Source of the DNA: Streptomyces chrestomyceticus JCM 4735
GTDB lineage: Bacteria; Actinomycetota; Actinomycetes; Streptomycetales; Streptomycetaceae
Assembly: GCF_003865135.1 (NCBI RefSeq)
Contig: NZ_BHZC01000001.1
Span: 4,216,001-4,280,000, forward strand
Length of the DNA: 64,000 nt
Direction: 5' to 3'
The position numbers and the translations under genes are program-made. Below the pieces are notes generated by a model. That model saw nothing but the letters and a program-made list of their open reading frames with translations, was not told the DNA's origin and made no database searches. This document shows, piece by piece, positions 39,696 through 48,260 of the stretch (its first letter is position 1; each line of letters starts with the position of its first letter).

Positions 39696-39958
39696 CCGTT
39701 CTCCTTCGCCCACGCGCGGATCTTCGCGGTGTCCGGGCTGCCGCCGGAAGACGCGCGCGCCTTGCCGCGGCCACCGGAACGGCCACCGGTCTTGCGGCCC
39801 GCCTTCACGAACTCGGCCAGCGACTCGCGCAGCTTGTGCGCGTTGTCGTCGGACAGGTCGATCTCGTAGGACTTGCCGTCGAGGGCGAACGTCACGGTCT
39901 CATGGGCCTCGCCGCCGTTGAGGTCGTCGACAAGAAGAACCTGAACCTTCTGTGCCAC
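39626..39958 (-). CDS. lsr2: nucleoid-associated xenogeneic silencer Lsr2
   Basis: 110 residues from GTG 39958, AAGGGAAA upstream. N-terminal oligomerisation domain (AQKVQVLLVDDLNGGEAHETVTFALDGKSYEIDLSDDNAHKLRESLAEFVKAGR), basic linker (KTGGRSGGRGKARAS), and C-terminal DNA-binding domain (PDTAKIRAWAKENGYNVNDRGRVPAEIREAFEKA) with the RGR minor-groove hook. Lsr2 coats AT-rich, often horizontally acquired DNA and represses specialised metabolism clusters. The gene's own upstream region is AT-rich for this chromosome, consistent with autoregulation. Confidence 0.97.
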   Translation of the reverse strand: MAQKVQVLLVDDLNGGEAHETVTFALDGKSYEIDLSDDNAHKLRESLAEFVKAGRKTGGRSGGRGKARASSGGSPDTAKIRAWAKENGYNVNDRGRVPAEIREAFEKANG

Positions 39959-40114
39959 CGGTTTCCCTTTCATCGAATGCGGATTACGACGGAAAGCAAA
40001 CCGCTTTTCCGGGAAAAACACAAACCCCTGGGTAGGGTTCAGTTGCGCCACGGCCGGGGAACGCTTGCTTCCACAGCTATGAGATAGGGGCGCGATTCGG
40101 ACATAGAACGCTGA
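39959..40114 (-). promoter_or_regulatory. AT-rich upstream region of lsr2
   Basis: The 156 bp before lsr2 include runs such as GGAAAGCAAACCGCTTTTCC and GGAAAAACACAAACC, unusual in this GC-rich window. A short dyad GGAAAGC..GCTTTTCC lies at about 39990-40012. It is a plausible Lsr2 autoregulatory site. Confidence 0.45.
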
Positions 40115-40633
40115 TCACAGGTGCAGAAGCATCCGGCTGTTGCCCAGGGTGTTGGGCTTCACTCGTTCGAGACCGAGGAACTCGGCAACGCCCTCGTCAT
40201 AGGAACGCAGCAGCTCGCTGTAGACATCGCCGTCGACGGGCGTCTCCCCGATCTCCACGAAGCCGTGCTTGGCGAAGAAGTCCACTTCGAAGGTGAGGCA
40301 GAAAATGCGCCGCACTCCGAGCCAGCCCGCGGTGCGCAGCAGCTTGTCGAGGACTTGGTGGCCGACACCGGTGCCCTTGTGCCGCGGGTCCACCGCCAAT
40401 GTGCGCACCTCGGCCAGGTCTTCCCACATGACGTGCAGCGCTCCGCAGCCGACGACCTCGGCGTCCTGGTCCCGCTCGGCGACCCAGAACTCCTGGATGG
40501 ACTCGTAAAGCGTCACGGTGGCTTTGTCGAGGAGGATGCCGTCCGCGGAGTAGGCGTCGATGAGCCGGCGTACGGCCGGTACATCGCTGGTCCGGGCGCG
40601 GCGGACGGTGAGTCCATTAGTCAGGGGCGGCAT
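40115..40633 (-). CDS. amino-acid N-acetyltransferase (short ArgA-type GNAT)
   Basis: 172 residues from ATG 40633. GNAT core: LTVRRARTSDVPAVRRLIDAY, GCGALHVMWEDLAEVRTLAVDPRHKGTGVGHQVLDKLL (acetyl-CoA P-loop R/Q-X2-G-X-G/A), and FCLTFEVDFFAKHGFVEIGE. It resembles the stand-alone GNAT domain N-acetylglutamate synthase of actinomycetes, which makes N-acetylglutamate for arginine synthesis. Not linked to other arg genes here. Ten bases separate it from the upstream BlaI-type gene, so they probably form one operon. Confidence 0.85.
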   Translation of the reverse strand: MPPLTNGLTVRRARTSDVPAVRRLIDAYSADGILLDKATVTLYESIQEFWVAERDQDAEVVGCGALHVMWEDLAEVRTLAVDPRHKGTGVGHQVLDKLLRTAGWLGVRRIFCLTFEVDFFAKHGFVEIGETPVDGDVYSELLRSYDEGVAEFLGLERVKPNTLGNSRMLLHL

Positions 40634-40642
40634 GGCGCGACG

Positions 40643-41143
40643 CTATCGCCCCGGGTCACCGGATCCCGCCGCGGGTACTTCTCCCGCATCCGCTTCCCCC
40701 GCTTCGGCCTGTTCCGGGGGTACGGGCGGTTCGCGTTCGGCGCGGCCGTCCGGCGGCGGGGCCGGCGCGGGTTCCGCCGGTTCGTCGCCCTGCACCATGC
40801 GTACGGCATCCCTGAGGGCGTGCCGCTGTTCCGGCGACATCATCCCGAAGAAGGCCACCAGGGCCGCCGCGGGGTTGTCACTCGCGGACCACGCTTCGTT
40901 CATCAGTGCGGCCGAGTAGGCGGCACGAGTGGAGACCGCCTCATATCGATAGGCGCGTCCTTCGGCTTCCCGGCGCACCCAGCCCTTCTGGTGGAGGTTG
41001 TCCAATACGGTCATCACCGTTGTGTAGGCGATCGACCGTTCCTTCTGCAGATCTTCCAGGACTTCCCGAACGGTGACCGGGCGGTTCCACTCCCACACCC
41101 GCGTCATGACCGCGTCTTCCAGATCACCCAAGCGTCGTGGCAC
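40643..41143 (-). CDS. BlaI/MecI/CopY family transcriptional regulator
   Basis: 166 residues from GTG 41143. Winged helix in the N-terminal half: RLGDLEDAVMTRVWEWNRPVTVREVLEDLQKERSIAYTTVMTVLDNLHQKGWVRREAEGRAYRYEAV. The C-terminal part (ALVAFFGMMSPEQRHALRDAVRMVQG) is the dimerisation helix, extended by a Pro/Glu-rich tail of about 45 residues. The BlaR1-type M56 sensor peptidase that usually accompanies it is absent. Its downstream partner is the ArgA-type acetyltransferase. Probably leaderless. Confidence 0.9.
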   Translation of the reverse strand: MPRRLGDLEDAVMTRVWEWNRPVTVREVLEDLQKERSIAYTTVMTVLDNLHQKGWVRREAEGRAYRYEAVSTRAAYSAALMNEAWSASDNPAAALVAFFGMMSPEQRHALRDAVRMVQGDEPAEPAPAPPPDGRAEREPPVPPEQAEAGEADAGEVPAAGSGDPGR

Positions 41144-41149
41144 ACCAGC

Positions 41150-41155
41150 ACAATA
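41150..41155 (-). promoter_or_regulatory. -10 hexamer TATTGT for the BlaI-type gene
   Basis: Minus-strand TATTGT ends 6 nt before the GTG at 41143, the spacing of a leaderless mRNA. Confidence 0.5.
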
Positions 41156-41212
41156 GTGGGAGATGTCGCGAATGCCGGTTCTTACCCGGTGGATTCAGGC
41201 CGGAAAAAGACA

Positions 41213-41245
41213 GTACGGCCCGAGATGCGCAATCTCGGGCCGTAC
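41213..41245 (-). terminator. hairpin downstream of the small membrane protein gene
   Basis: Perfect 14-bp arms GTACGGCCCGAGAT (41213-41226) and ATCTCGGGCCGTAC (41232-41245) with a 5-nt loop, 41 nt past the stop codon at 41287. Confidence 0.8.
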
Positions 41246-41286
41246 GGAGGGGTGCGGGCGGCCGGGGCGGGCCCGGCCGGCGCCGG

Positions 41287-41466
41287 TCAGGCGCCGTGGG
41301 CCTTGGGCTCCTGGCGGGCGCCCTCGGCGCGGGCCAGCGCGGCGTCGACCGCCGCGTCCTCCTTGGACTTGTTCTCGCCACCCTGGCTCTTCACGATCGT
41401 CACGATGAGTGCGACGAACGCCACGGCCATCACCACGGGCGGTACCAGCGCTGCGACGTAATCCAT
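41287..41466 (-). CDS. small single-span membrane protein
   Basis: 59 residues from ATG 41466, with GAAGGAGG nine bases upstream, which decides this start. MDYVAALVPPVVMAVAFVALIVTIVKSQGGENKSKEDAAVDAALARAEGARQEPKAHGA: one N-terminal membrane helix (about 5-26) and a charged cytoplasmic helix. The same residues are also the C-terminus of the longer reading from 42126. A separate gene is more likely because of its own strong ribosome binding site. Confidence 0.75.
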   Translation of the reverse strand: MDYVAALVPPVVMAVAFVALIVTIVKSQGGENKSKEDAAVDAALARAEGARQEPKAHGA

Positions 41467-42126
41467 GACCAGGGGCCTCCTTCGGGAGTGAGGTTTCCAG
41501 AGTACGCAGGGCTCACGCGGACCGGGCCGCGGGGGCCGCACGGGCTTGCGGCGCGGCGGGAAGACCTCGCCCGGCGTGGGCACGGGGCGGCCGGGGCGCG
41601 GCGCCTTCGGGCGCGGTTCCGGCGCGGGCGCGGGAACGGGCGTGGGCTCGTCCGCCACCCGGCCACCGGGGAGGGCGCGCAGCCTGGCCCGTACGGAGCG
41701 CTCGGCCAGGCGTTCGCAGTGGCGCAGCAGGGCGGTACGGCGCGCGTGTTCCTCCGGACCTCGCTGTCGCGCGCACAGGAGGCGCAGGGCGGCGAGGTCG
41801 GCGGGGACCGGGTCGTAGCCGGCCGCCAGGGCCTCCTGGAGCTGCGCCAGGTAGCCGTGTGCGGAGCCGGGGAGGGCGTCCCGGTAGCGGGCGAGGTCGG
41901 CGAGGAGAAAGGCGCGCAGCCGCCCGCCCTCGCGTGCCGCCTCGTCCACCGCCTCGGCGAGCCGCAGGTACTCCTGGACCTCCTGGGCGCCGTCGGCGTC
42001 GTAGCCCGGCTCGGCAGCGGTCGTGCGGTGCGTCGGCTGGAGGGCGGCGGCGAGCGCGCGCCGCAGGACGCGCAACTCGTCGGCGCTGAAGGCCATACCG
42101 CCGCGGGATCCGTATGGCATAGGCAT
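41287..42126 (-). CDS. conserved hypothetical protein, apparently fused to the downstream membrane protein
   Basis: Continuous 279-codon frame from ATG 42126, which has TAAGGT six bases upstream (leaderless). Residues 1-150 are helical (MAFSADELRVLRRALAAALQPTHRT..VQEYLRLAEAVDEAAREGGRLRAFLLADLARYRDALPGSAHGYLAQLQEALAAGYDPVPADLAALRLL), then a Pro/Arg-rich region (160-205). The frame then passes through the ribosome binding site of the small membrane protein and continues into it. Adding one base in the CCCCC run at about 41532-41537 would end it at a TGA at 41513-41515; 41513-42126 is 2 modulo 3. So a one-base deletion, not a true fusion, is suspected. Function unknown. Confidence 0.6.
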   Translation of the reverse strand: MPMPYGSRGGMAFSADELRVLRRALAAALQPTHRTTAAEPGYDADGAQEVQEYLRLAEAVDEAAREGGRLRAFLLADLARYRDALPGSAHGYLAQLQEALAAGYDPVPADLAALRLLCARQRGPEEHARRTALLRHCERLAERSVRARLRALPGGRVADEPTPVPAPAPEPRPKAPRPGRPVPTPGEVFPPRRKPVRPPRPGPREPCVLWKPHSRRRPLVMDYVAALVPPVVMAVAFVALIVTIVKSQGGENKSKEDAAVDAALARAEGARQEPKAHGA

Positions 42127-42132
42127 GGGTTG

Positions 42133-42138
42133 ACCTTA
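42133..42138 (-). promoter_or_regulatory. -10 hexamer TAAGGT for a leaderless mRNA
   Basis: Minus-strand TAAGGT ends 6 nt before ATG 42126 (intervening CAACCC), with no ribosome binding site. Confidence 0.5.
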
Positions 42139-42305
42139 CGCCGTAGCCGGACAAAATCCGCTTAACACCATTAGAACGGTGCAAGTGTCGCGGAACGCGC
42201 GACGGATAGGAAAAGCCTCTTCGGTGAGAAGCGAGTATGTATAGGGCCTAAGCGGGCAATTCGCCGTGGAGACCGGTAGGGCCGGACGGCCCCGGGCTAC
42301 GCGTT

Positions 42306-42362
42306 CCGGCCACCGGGCCCGACGGCCGCCCGCCAGGGCCGATGGCAGGGCCCGGTGGCCGG
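42306..42362 (-). terminator. hairpin downstream of coaX
   Basis: Perfect 15-bp arms CCGGCCACCGGGCCC (42306-42320) and GGGCCCGGTGGCCGG (42348-42362), 27-nt loop, starting 21 nt after the coaX stop. It likely ends the pan-nad-coaX transcript. Confidence 0.7.
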
Positions 42363-42383
42363 TCCGGCCTCCGCGTACGCCCC

Positions 42384-43181
42384 TCAGCCCCGGGTCACGT
42401 TGCGCTCGTACACCAGCCGCAGACCGATCAGTGTCAGCCACGGCTCGTGCTCGTCGATGACCGAGGACTCGCCGAGCACCATGGGCGCCAGCCCGCCGGT
42501 GGCGATCACCGTCACGTCGTCCGGGTCGTCCGCCAGCTCCCGCGCCATCCGCTGGACGACGCCGTCGACCTGGCCGGCGAAGCCGTACAGGATGCCGGAC
42601 TGCATGGCCTCGACGGTGTTCTTGCCGATCACGCTGCGCGGCCGGGCCAGTTCGATCTTGCGGAGCTGGGCGCCCTTCACGCCGAGCGCGTCCACCGAGA
42701 TCTCGATACCGGGCGCGATCACCCCGCCGACGTACTCGCCACGCGCGCTGACCGCGTCGAACGTGGTGGCCGTACCGAAGTCGACCACCACGGCCGGCCC
42801 GCCGTACAGCTCCACGGCCGCCAGCGCGTTGATGATCCGGTCGGCGCCGACCTCCTTGGGGTTGTCCATCAGGATCGGCACACCGGTCTTGACGCCGGGC
42901 TCGACCAGGATGGCCGGCACGTCCCCGTAGTAGCGCCGGGTGACCTCGCGCAGCTCGTGCAGGACCGAGGGGACGGTGGAGCAGATGGCGATGCCCTCGA
43001 TGCCGTCGCCCAGTTCCTCGCCCAGCAGCGGGTGCATGCCCATCAGGCCCTGGAGGAGGACCGCGAGTTCGTCGGCGGTGCGGCGGGCGTCGGTGGAGAT
43101 GCGCCAGTGCTCGACGATCTCCTCGCCGTCGAACAGGCCGAGGACGGTGTGGGTGTTGCCTACGTCGATGGTGAGCAGCAT
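42384..43181 (-). CDS. coaX: type III pantothenate kinase
   Basis: 265 residues from ATG 43181, 5 bp after nadC. ASKHA-fold motifs of CoaX: MLLTIDVGNTHTVLGLFDG, PKEVGADRIINALAAVELYGGPAVVVDFGTATTFDAV and GGVIAPGIEISVDALGVKGAQL. It phosphorylates pantothenate in the first step of CoA synthesis, using ATP and monovalent cation. Last gene of the operon with panC, so pantothenate synthesis and its phosphorylation are co-transcribed. Confidence 0.96.
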   Translation of the reverse strand: MLLTIDVGNTHTVLGLFDGEEIVEHWRISTDARRTADELAVLLQGLMGMHPLLGEELGDGIEGIAICSTVPSVLHELREVTRRYYGDVPAILVEPGVKTGVPILMDNPKEVGADRIINALAAVELYGGPAVVVDFGTATTFDAVSARGEYVGGVIAPGIEISVDALGVKGAQLRKIELARPRSVIGKNTVEAMQSGILYGFAGQVDGVVQRMARELADDPDDVTVIATGGLAPMVLGESSVIDEHEPWLTLIGLRLVYERNVTRG

Positions 43182-43186
43182 CAGCG

Positions 43187-44209
43187 TCAGCGCTCCTCAC
43201 GCAGGTCGAGACCGATGTCGAGGACCGGGGAGGAGTGGGTGAGCGCGCCCACGGCCAGGTAGTCCACCCCGGTCTCCGCGTAGTCGCGGGCGTTGTCGAG
43301 GGTGAGCCGTCCGGAGGACTCCAGGACCGCCTTACCGGCCACCAGCGTCACCGCCTCGCGGGTCTGCTCGGGGGTGAAGTTGTCCAGCAGGATCAGGTCG
43401 GCGCCCTCGGCGAGGATCGGCGGGATCTGGTCCAGCCGGTCGACCTCCACCTCGATCGGCACGTCCGGGAACGCGTTCCGTACGGCCTTGAACGCCTCGG
43501 CCACACCGCCCGCCGCGACCACGTGGTTGTCCTTGATCAGGGCCGCGTCCGACAGCGACATCCGGTGGTTGACGCCGCCGCCGCAGCGCACCGCGAACTT
43601 CTCCAGGGACCGCAGGCCGGGCGTCGTCTTACGGGTGTCGCGGACCTTGGCGCCGGTGCCCTCCAGGGCGTCGGCCCAGGCGCGGGTGGCGGTGGCGATG
43701 CCGGACAGGCGGCAGAGCAGGTTCAGGGCGCTGCGCTCGCCGGTCAGCAGGTCGCGGGTGCGGGTGGTGACGCTGAGCAGCTTCTGTCCGGCCTCGACGC
43801 GGTCGCCGTCCTCGACGTGCCGCTCGACCTCGAACTCCGCGGTGCACACGATCGACAGCACCGCCTCGGCGATCCGCAGCCCGGCCACGGTGCCCGCCTG
43901 ACGGGCCGTGAAGTCGCCGGTGGCGACGGCGTCTTCGGGGACGGTCGCGACGGTGGTGACGTCCACCCCCTGGTCGAGGTCCTCCTCGACGGCCATGTGG
44001 GCGATGTCCTCGACCTGCACGGGGTCCAGCCCGGCCTCGGCCAGGAGGGCCGCGAGGCCGGCGTCCAGCCCGCAGGCGAGCGGGTCGAGTTCGTACGCGC
44101 CGTCACCGGCGCCGCAGCCGCAGGAGTCGCCGCAGCCGCCTTGCGGAGCCTCGGTGTCCTGGCCCGGACGGCCGATCTGGTGCAGGGAGAGGTCGTCGGG
44201 GGTGCTCAC
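43187..44209 (-). CDS. nadC: nicotinate-nucleotide pyrophosphorylase (carboxylating)
   Basis: 340 residues from GTG 44209, overlapping the nadB stop by GTGA. Quinolinate phosphoribosyltransferase motifs: EEDLDQGVDVTTVATVPEDAVATGDFTARQAGTVAG, RDTRKTTPGLRSLEKFAVRCGGGVNHRMSLSDAALIKDNHV, EVEVDRLDQ, LILLDNFTPEQTREAV and LESSGRLTLDNARDYAETGVDYLAVGALTHS. It converts quinolinate and PRPP to nicotinate mononucleotide, CO2 and PPi. Residues 20-33 are an unusual Cys/Gly segment (GGCGDSCGCGAGDG) not found in E. coli NadC. Confidence 0.97.
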   Translation of the reverse strand: MSTPDDLSLHQIGRPGQDTEAPQGGCGDSCGCGAGDGAYELDPLACGLDAGLAALLAEAGLDPVQVEDIAHMAVEEDLDQGVDVTTVATVPEDAVATGDFTARQAGTVAGLRIAEAVLSIVCTAEFEVERHVEDGDRVEAGQKLLSVTTRTRDLLTGERSALNLLCRLSGIATATRAWADALEGTGAKVRDTRKTTPGLRSLEKFAVRCGGGVNHRMSLSDAALIKDNHVVAAGGVAEAFKAVRNAFPDVPIEVEVDRLDQIPPILAEGADLILLDNFTPEQTREAVTLVAGKAVLESSGRLTLDNARDYAETGVDYLAVGALTHSSPVLDIGLDLREER

Positions 44210-46026
44210 TGGTTCGGCTCCGTTTCGGGCGCGGGTGCGGCGGTCGTCGCGGGGAAGGCCGCGGTGTCGGTCGTACGGCTGTGCAGGGTGTGCGGCGGAC
44301 GGTGGGTGACCAGGAAGTGCCGCTGCCAGGCGGTGTCGTCCCGGTCGGCGTGGTCCTCGCGCCAGTGGCAGCCGCGGGTCTCCTCGCGGCGCATCGCGCT
44401 GCTGACCAGGACCCGGGCGACCATCAGGAGGTTGGTGGCCTCCCACGCCTCGACGCCGGGCTCGGCGGGCTTGGGGCCGTCGGCCGGGACCGGAGCGGGT
44501 CCGGCGTCGTCGGCCGGGGCCGGGCCGGCGGCGTCGCGCAGCAGCCGGGCCAGCGCGGTGGCGGCCTCGGAGAGGCTCGCGGCGGAGCGCAGCACCCCTG
44601 CCCCGGCGGACATGGTCCGCTGGATCACGGGCCGCGCCTCGGGGGCGAGCAGCGGTACGGGGGCGGCGGTGGGCGCGACGGCCGGGCCGGGCCGGCGGGC
44701 GGGGGCGGCCGTGATGTCGTCCGCGATGCGCTCGGCGAAGACCAACCCCTCAAGGAGGGAGTTGGAGGCCAGCCGGTTGGCGCCGTGCACGCCGGTGCAC
44801 GCGACCTCGCCGCACGCGTACAGGCCCGGCACGGTCGTCCGGCCGTACAGGTCGGTCCGTACGCCGCCGGAGGCGTAGTGCGCGGCGGGCGCGACCGGGA
44901 TGGGCTCGGTGACCGGGTCGATGCCGTGCGCGCGGCAGGCGGCGAGGATGGTCGGGAAGCGCTGCTCCCACATGGCGGCGCCGAAGTGCCGGGCGTCCAG
45001 GTACATGTGCTCGGTGCCCTGCTCGTGGGCGCGGCGCATGATCGCCTTGGCGACGATGTCGCGCGGGGCCAGTTCGGCGAGTTCGTGCTGCCCGAGCATG
45101 AAGCGGGTGCCGTCGGCGTCCACCAGGTGGGCGCCCTCGCCGCGTACCGCCTCCGAGATCAGCGGCTGCTGGCCCTCCGCGTCCGGGCCGAGGTAGAGCA
45201 CCGTCGGGTGGAACTGGACGAATTCGAGGTCGGAGACCTCGGCGCCGGCCCGCAGCGCGAGGGCGACGCCGTCGCCGGTGGAGACCGCGGGGTTGGTGGT
45301 CGCGGCGAAGACCTGGCCCATGCCGCCGGTGGCCAGGACCACCGCGGGGGCGTGCACGGCGCCCACGCCGTCGTGCTGGCCCTCCCCCATCACGTGCAGG
45401 GTGACACCGGCCGTGCGGCCGTCGGCGTCCGTGAGCAGGTCCAGGACGAGCGCGTTCTCGACGGTGCGCAGCCCCTGCGTACGGACGGCGGCCACCAGGG
45501 CGCGGGAGATCTCGGCGCCGGTCGCGTCGCCGCCCGCGTGCGCTATCCGGCGGCGGTGGTGGCCGCCTTCCCGGGTGAGCGCCATCGTGTCGCTGCCGGG
45601 TTCGGTGTCGAAGCGGGCCCCGGTGGCGATGAGGCGGCGGACGGCGTCCGGGCCCTCGGTGACCAGGGTCCGTACGGCGGCCTCGTCGCACAGTCCGGCG
45701 CCCGCGACGAGGGTGTCCGCCAGGTGCTGCTCGGGGGTGTCGCCCTCGCCGAGCGCGGCCGCGATGCCGCCCTGGGCCCAGCGGGTGGAGCCGTCGTCCA
45801 GGCGGGCCTTGGTCACCACGACGGTACGGCGGCCGGCGGCGGCGCAGCGCAGCGCGGCGGTCAGGCCCGCGACGCCGGAGCCGACCACGACGACGTCGGC
45901 CTCGATGGACCAGCCGGGGGCGGGGGCCTGGAGGCGGAGGGTGGGGGTTCCGGGGCCGGTGGTTCCGGAGCTGGTGCTTCCGGGGCGGGAGGGGGTGCCG
46001 GGGCCGGTGGGGACGGTGCCGTTCAT
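44206..46026 (-). CDS. nadB: L-aspartate oxidase
   Basis: 606 residues from ATG 46026, overlapping the panC stop by ATGA. After a Thr/Gly/Pro-rich leader (1-35) the FAD-binding fold begins: [32 protein letters not shown]. Further conserved parts are [67 protein letters not shown] and [24 protein letters not shown]. It oxidises L-aspartate to iminoaspartate for NAD synthesis. The quinolinate synthase gene nadA is not in this cluster. Confidence 0.97.
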   Translation of the reverse strand: MNGTVPTGPGTPSRPGSTSSGTTGPGTPTLRLQAPAPGWSIEADVVVVGSGVAGLTAALRCAAAGRRTVVVTKARLDDGSTRWAQGGIAAALGEGDTPEQHLADTLVAGAGLCDEAAVRTLVTEGPDAVRRLIATGARFDTEPGSDTMALTREGGHHRRRIAHAGGDATGAEISRALVAAVRTQGLRTVENALVLDLLTDADGRTAGVTLHVMGEGQHDGVGAVHAPAVVLATGGMGQVFAATTNPAVSTGDGVALALRAGAEVSDLEFVQFHPTVLYLGPDAEGQQPLISEAVRGEGAHLVDADGTRFMLGQHELAELAPRDIVAKAIMRRAHEQGTEHMYLDARHFGAAMWEQRFPTILAACRAHGIDPVTEPIPVAPAAHYASGGVRTDLYGRTTVPGLYACGEVACTGVHGANRLASNSLLEGLVFAERIADDITAAPARRPGPAVAPTAAPVPLLAPEARPVIQRTMSAGAGVLRSAASLSEAATALARLLRDAAGPAPADDAGPAPVPADGPKPAEPGVEAWEATNLLMVARVLVSSAMRREETRGCHWREDHADRDDTAWQRHFLVTHRPPHTLHSRTTDTAAFPATTAAPAPETEPNQ

Positions 46027-47048
46027 CGGGGCGCTCCGAACGTGAGGCGGATGTTGTCGATGAGGCGAGTGGTGCCGACCTTGGCGGCGACCGCGAGAAC
46101 GGCCTCCCCTTCGTACGCGTCCGTAACCTCCGTGAAGTCGGACGGGTCGACGAGCGCCACGTAGTCGAGCGCCAGCGGCGGGTCCAGGCGGGCCGCTTCC
46201 TCCAGGACGATACGGGCCGCCGCCCGCGCCACCGAAGGGCCGCGCAGCGGGGTCGCGGCGGCGTGCGCGAGGGCGTGCGCGTCGGCCGCCGCGCGGTCCT
46301 CCCCCAGGGCGGCGAGCGCCGCGGAGCGGTCGTGCGCCCGGTGGGCCGTGTGCGCCGCGTGTGAGGCGCGGTCCCGCAGGGCCTCCTCGGCGGCGAGCCG
46401 GTCACGGGCCGCGAACAGGGCCCGGGACAGCGCCAGGGCGGTCCGGCGGTCCGCCGCGGAGAGATAGCGGTTGCGGCTGGACAGGGCCAGCCCGTCGTCC
46501 TCACGGACGGTGGGGACGCCGACGATCCGTACGTCGAAGTTCAGGTCGGCCACCATGCGCTCGATCACGGCCAGTTGCTGCGCGTCCTTCTGGCCGAAGA
46601 GGGCCACGTCGGGACGGGTGAGGTGCAGCAGTTTGCCGACGACGGTCAGTACGCCGTCGAAGTGGCCGGGCCGGCTGGCCCCCTCCAGGAAGTCACCCAT
46701 GGGACCGGCGGTTATTCGGACCTGCGGTGCGCCGCCCGGGTAGACCTCCCCGGCGGCGGGCGCGAAGACGGCGTCCGCTCCGGCCGCGCCGGCCAGCGCG
46801 ACGTCCGCCTCCAGGGTGCGCGGGTAGCGGTCCAGGTCCTCCCCGGCGCCGAACTGGAGCGGATTGACGAAGACGGTGACGACGACCTGTCCCGCCGGGC
46901 CGACCCGGTCGCGGGCGGCGCGGATCAGCGTCGCGTGCCCCTCGTGCAGGGCCCCCATGGTCATGACGACGGCCCGCTGCCCGGAGAAGTCCGGCAGGGC
47001 ACGCAGCTCGGCCGCGGTGTGCACCAGACGCGTGCGCGGGGCGTTCAT
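46023..47048 (-). CDS. panC: pantothenate synthetase
   Basis: 341 residues from ATG 47048, overlapping the preceding gene by ATGA. Motifs: [20 protein letters not shown] (HXGH-type ATP site), [69 protein letters not shown] and [15 protein letters not shown]. It joins pantoate and beta-alanine. It is about 60 residues longer than E. coli PanC because of a His/Ala/Arg/Asp-rich low-complexity insertion (about 210-265) in the C-terminal domain. Confidence 0.97.
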   Translation of the reverse strand: MNAPRTRLVHTAAELRALPDFSGQRAVVMTMGALHEGHATLIRAARDRVGPAGQVVVTVFVNPLQFGAGEDLDRYPRTLEADVALAGAAGADAVFAPAAGEVYPGGAPQVRITAGPMGDFLEGASRPGHFDGVLTVVGKLLHLTRPDVALFGQKDAQQLAVIERMVADLNFDVRIVGVPTVREDDGLALSSRNRYLSAADRRTALALSRALFAARDRLAAEEALRDRASHAAHTAHRAHDRSAALAALGEDRAAADAHALAHAAATPLRGPSVARAAARIVLEEAARLDPPLALDYVALVDPSDFTEVTDAYEGEAVLAVAAKVGTTRLIDNIRLTFGAPR

Positions 47049-48025
47049 CGGTCGCCTTCTTCGGGGTGGTCTCCGTCTTCGGGGTGGCCGCCGGGTGACG
47101 GCGGCGCACCTCCGGTGCCGTTGCCGACGTTCGCCAGGACGTCCAGCAGGTCCTCGGCCAGCTCCGGCTTCAGCAGGCCGTGCGCCAGGGCGCGGTCGGC
47201 CGTCGTACGGGCCATGGCGAGGTAGCTTGCGACGCTCTGCGGCGCGTGCTTGCGCAGCTCCGCGACGTGCGCGGCGACGGTGCCCGCGTCCCCGCGGGCG
47301 ACCGGACCGGTCAGGGCGGCGTCACCGGAGCGCAGCGCGTTGTCCAGGGCCGCGCCCAGCAGCGGGCCGAGCATCCGGTCGGGCGCGCCGACACCGGCCT
47401 CCCGCAGCAGCTCCATGGCCTGTGCCACCAGGGTGACCAGGTGGTTCGCCCCGATGGCGAGCGCCGCGTGGTAGAGCGGGCGGGCCGCCTCCTCGATCCA
47501 CTCCGGTTCCCCGCCCATCTCGATGACCAGCGCCTCGGCGGCCATCCGCAGCGGTTCGGGCGCCGTGACCCCGAAGGAGCAGCCGGCCAGCCGCTGCACG
47601 TCGACGCGCGTACCGGTGAAGGTCATGGCGGGGTGCAGGGCGAGCGGCAGGGCGCCGGCGCGGGTGGCCGGGTCGAGGACGGCCGTGCCGAACCGTCCCG
47701 ACGTGTGGACGAGCAGTTGGCCCGGCCGCACGGAGCCGGTCTCGGCGAGGCCCGCGACGAGCCCGGGCAGGGCGTCGTCGGGCACCGTGAGCAGCACCAG
47801 TTCGGCGCGTCGCAGCACCTCGGCCGGGGAGACGACCGGCACGTCGGGGAGGAGCGCCGCGGCGCGGCGTACCGAGGCGTCGGAGACACCGGACACGGCG
47901 ACCGGCCGGTGCCCGGCGAGCTGCAGGGACGCGGCGAGGGCGGGCCCGACGCGACCTGCGCCGACGACTCCGACGGTCAGTCGGGCGGGGCGGTCCTGGG
48001 CCTCGGTGGGTGGGGTTGTGTTCAC
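47045..48025 (-). CDS. Rossmann-fold and DUF2520 domain protein (ketopantoate reductase-like)
   Basis: 326 residues from GTG 48025, GGAAGG upstream. N-terminal NAD(P)-binding fold [30 protein letters not shown] with [18 protein letters not shown]. The C-terminal helical domain matches DUF2520 ([75 protein letters not shown]). The 4-bp overlap with panC suggests it belongs to pantothenate synthesis, possibly as a ketopantoate reductase substitute; this is inference from context. First gene of the operon. Confidence 0.88.
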   Translation of the reverse strand: MNTTPPTEAQDRPARLTVGVVGAGRVGPALAASLQLAGHRPVAVSGVSDASVRRAAALLPDVPVVSPAEVLRRAELVLLTVPDDALPGLVAGLAETGSVRPGQLLVHTSGRFGTAVLDPATRAGALPLALHPAMTFTGTRVDVQRLAGCSFGVTAPEPLRMAAEALVIEMGGEPEWIEEAARPLYHAALAIGANHLVTLVAQAMELLREAGVGAPDRMLGPLLGAALDNALRSGDAALTGPVARGDAGTVAAHVAELRKHAPQSVASYLAMARTTADRALAHGLLKPELAEDLLDVLANVGNGTGGAPPSPGGHPEDGDHPEEGDR

Positions 48026-48217
48026 GCGGCGACGGCCTTCCGTTCCAGTCCGCGGGGGGTACCGGACGATTCGTTCGCCATGCTACGCGAGTGTTCACGG
48101 CGCTCTTCAGAGCCGTACGCAGGCTGAGACGGGTGTCTCGTACCGCGTCGCCGGGCGCGCTCCCGGCGGCGTTTCCGGGCGCGCTCCCGGCTGCTCCGAG
48201 CGCCGCGCCCCGGCCGG

Positions 48218-48260
48218 TTTTCCACAGGGGTGACGGAGGCGCTCGCGGAGGTTATCCACA
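48218..48260. promoter_or_regulatory. pair of DnaA box-like sequences
   Basis: TTTTCCACAGGGGT (48218-48231) and TTATCCACAGGGGT (48252-48265) are 34 bp apart. The second has a perfect E. coli-type DnaA box, TTATCCACA. They lie between the DUF2520 gene and a small gene, in a region of GC-rich inverted repeats. Confidence 0.4.
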
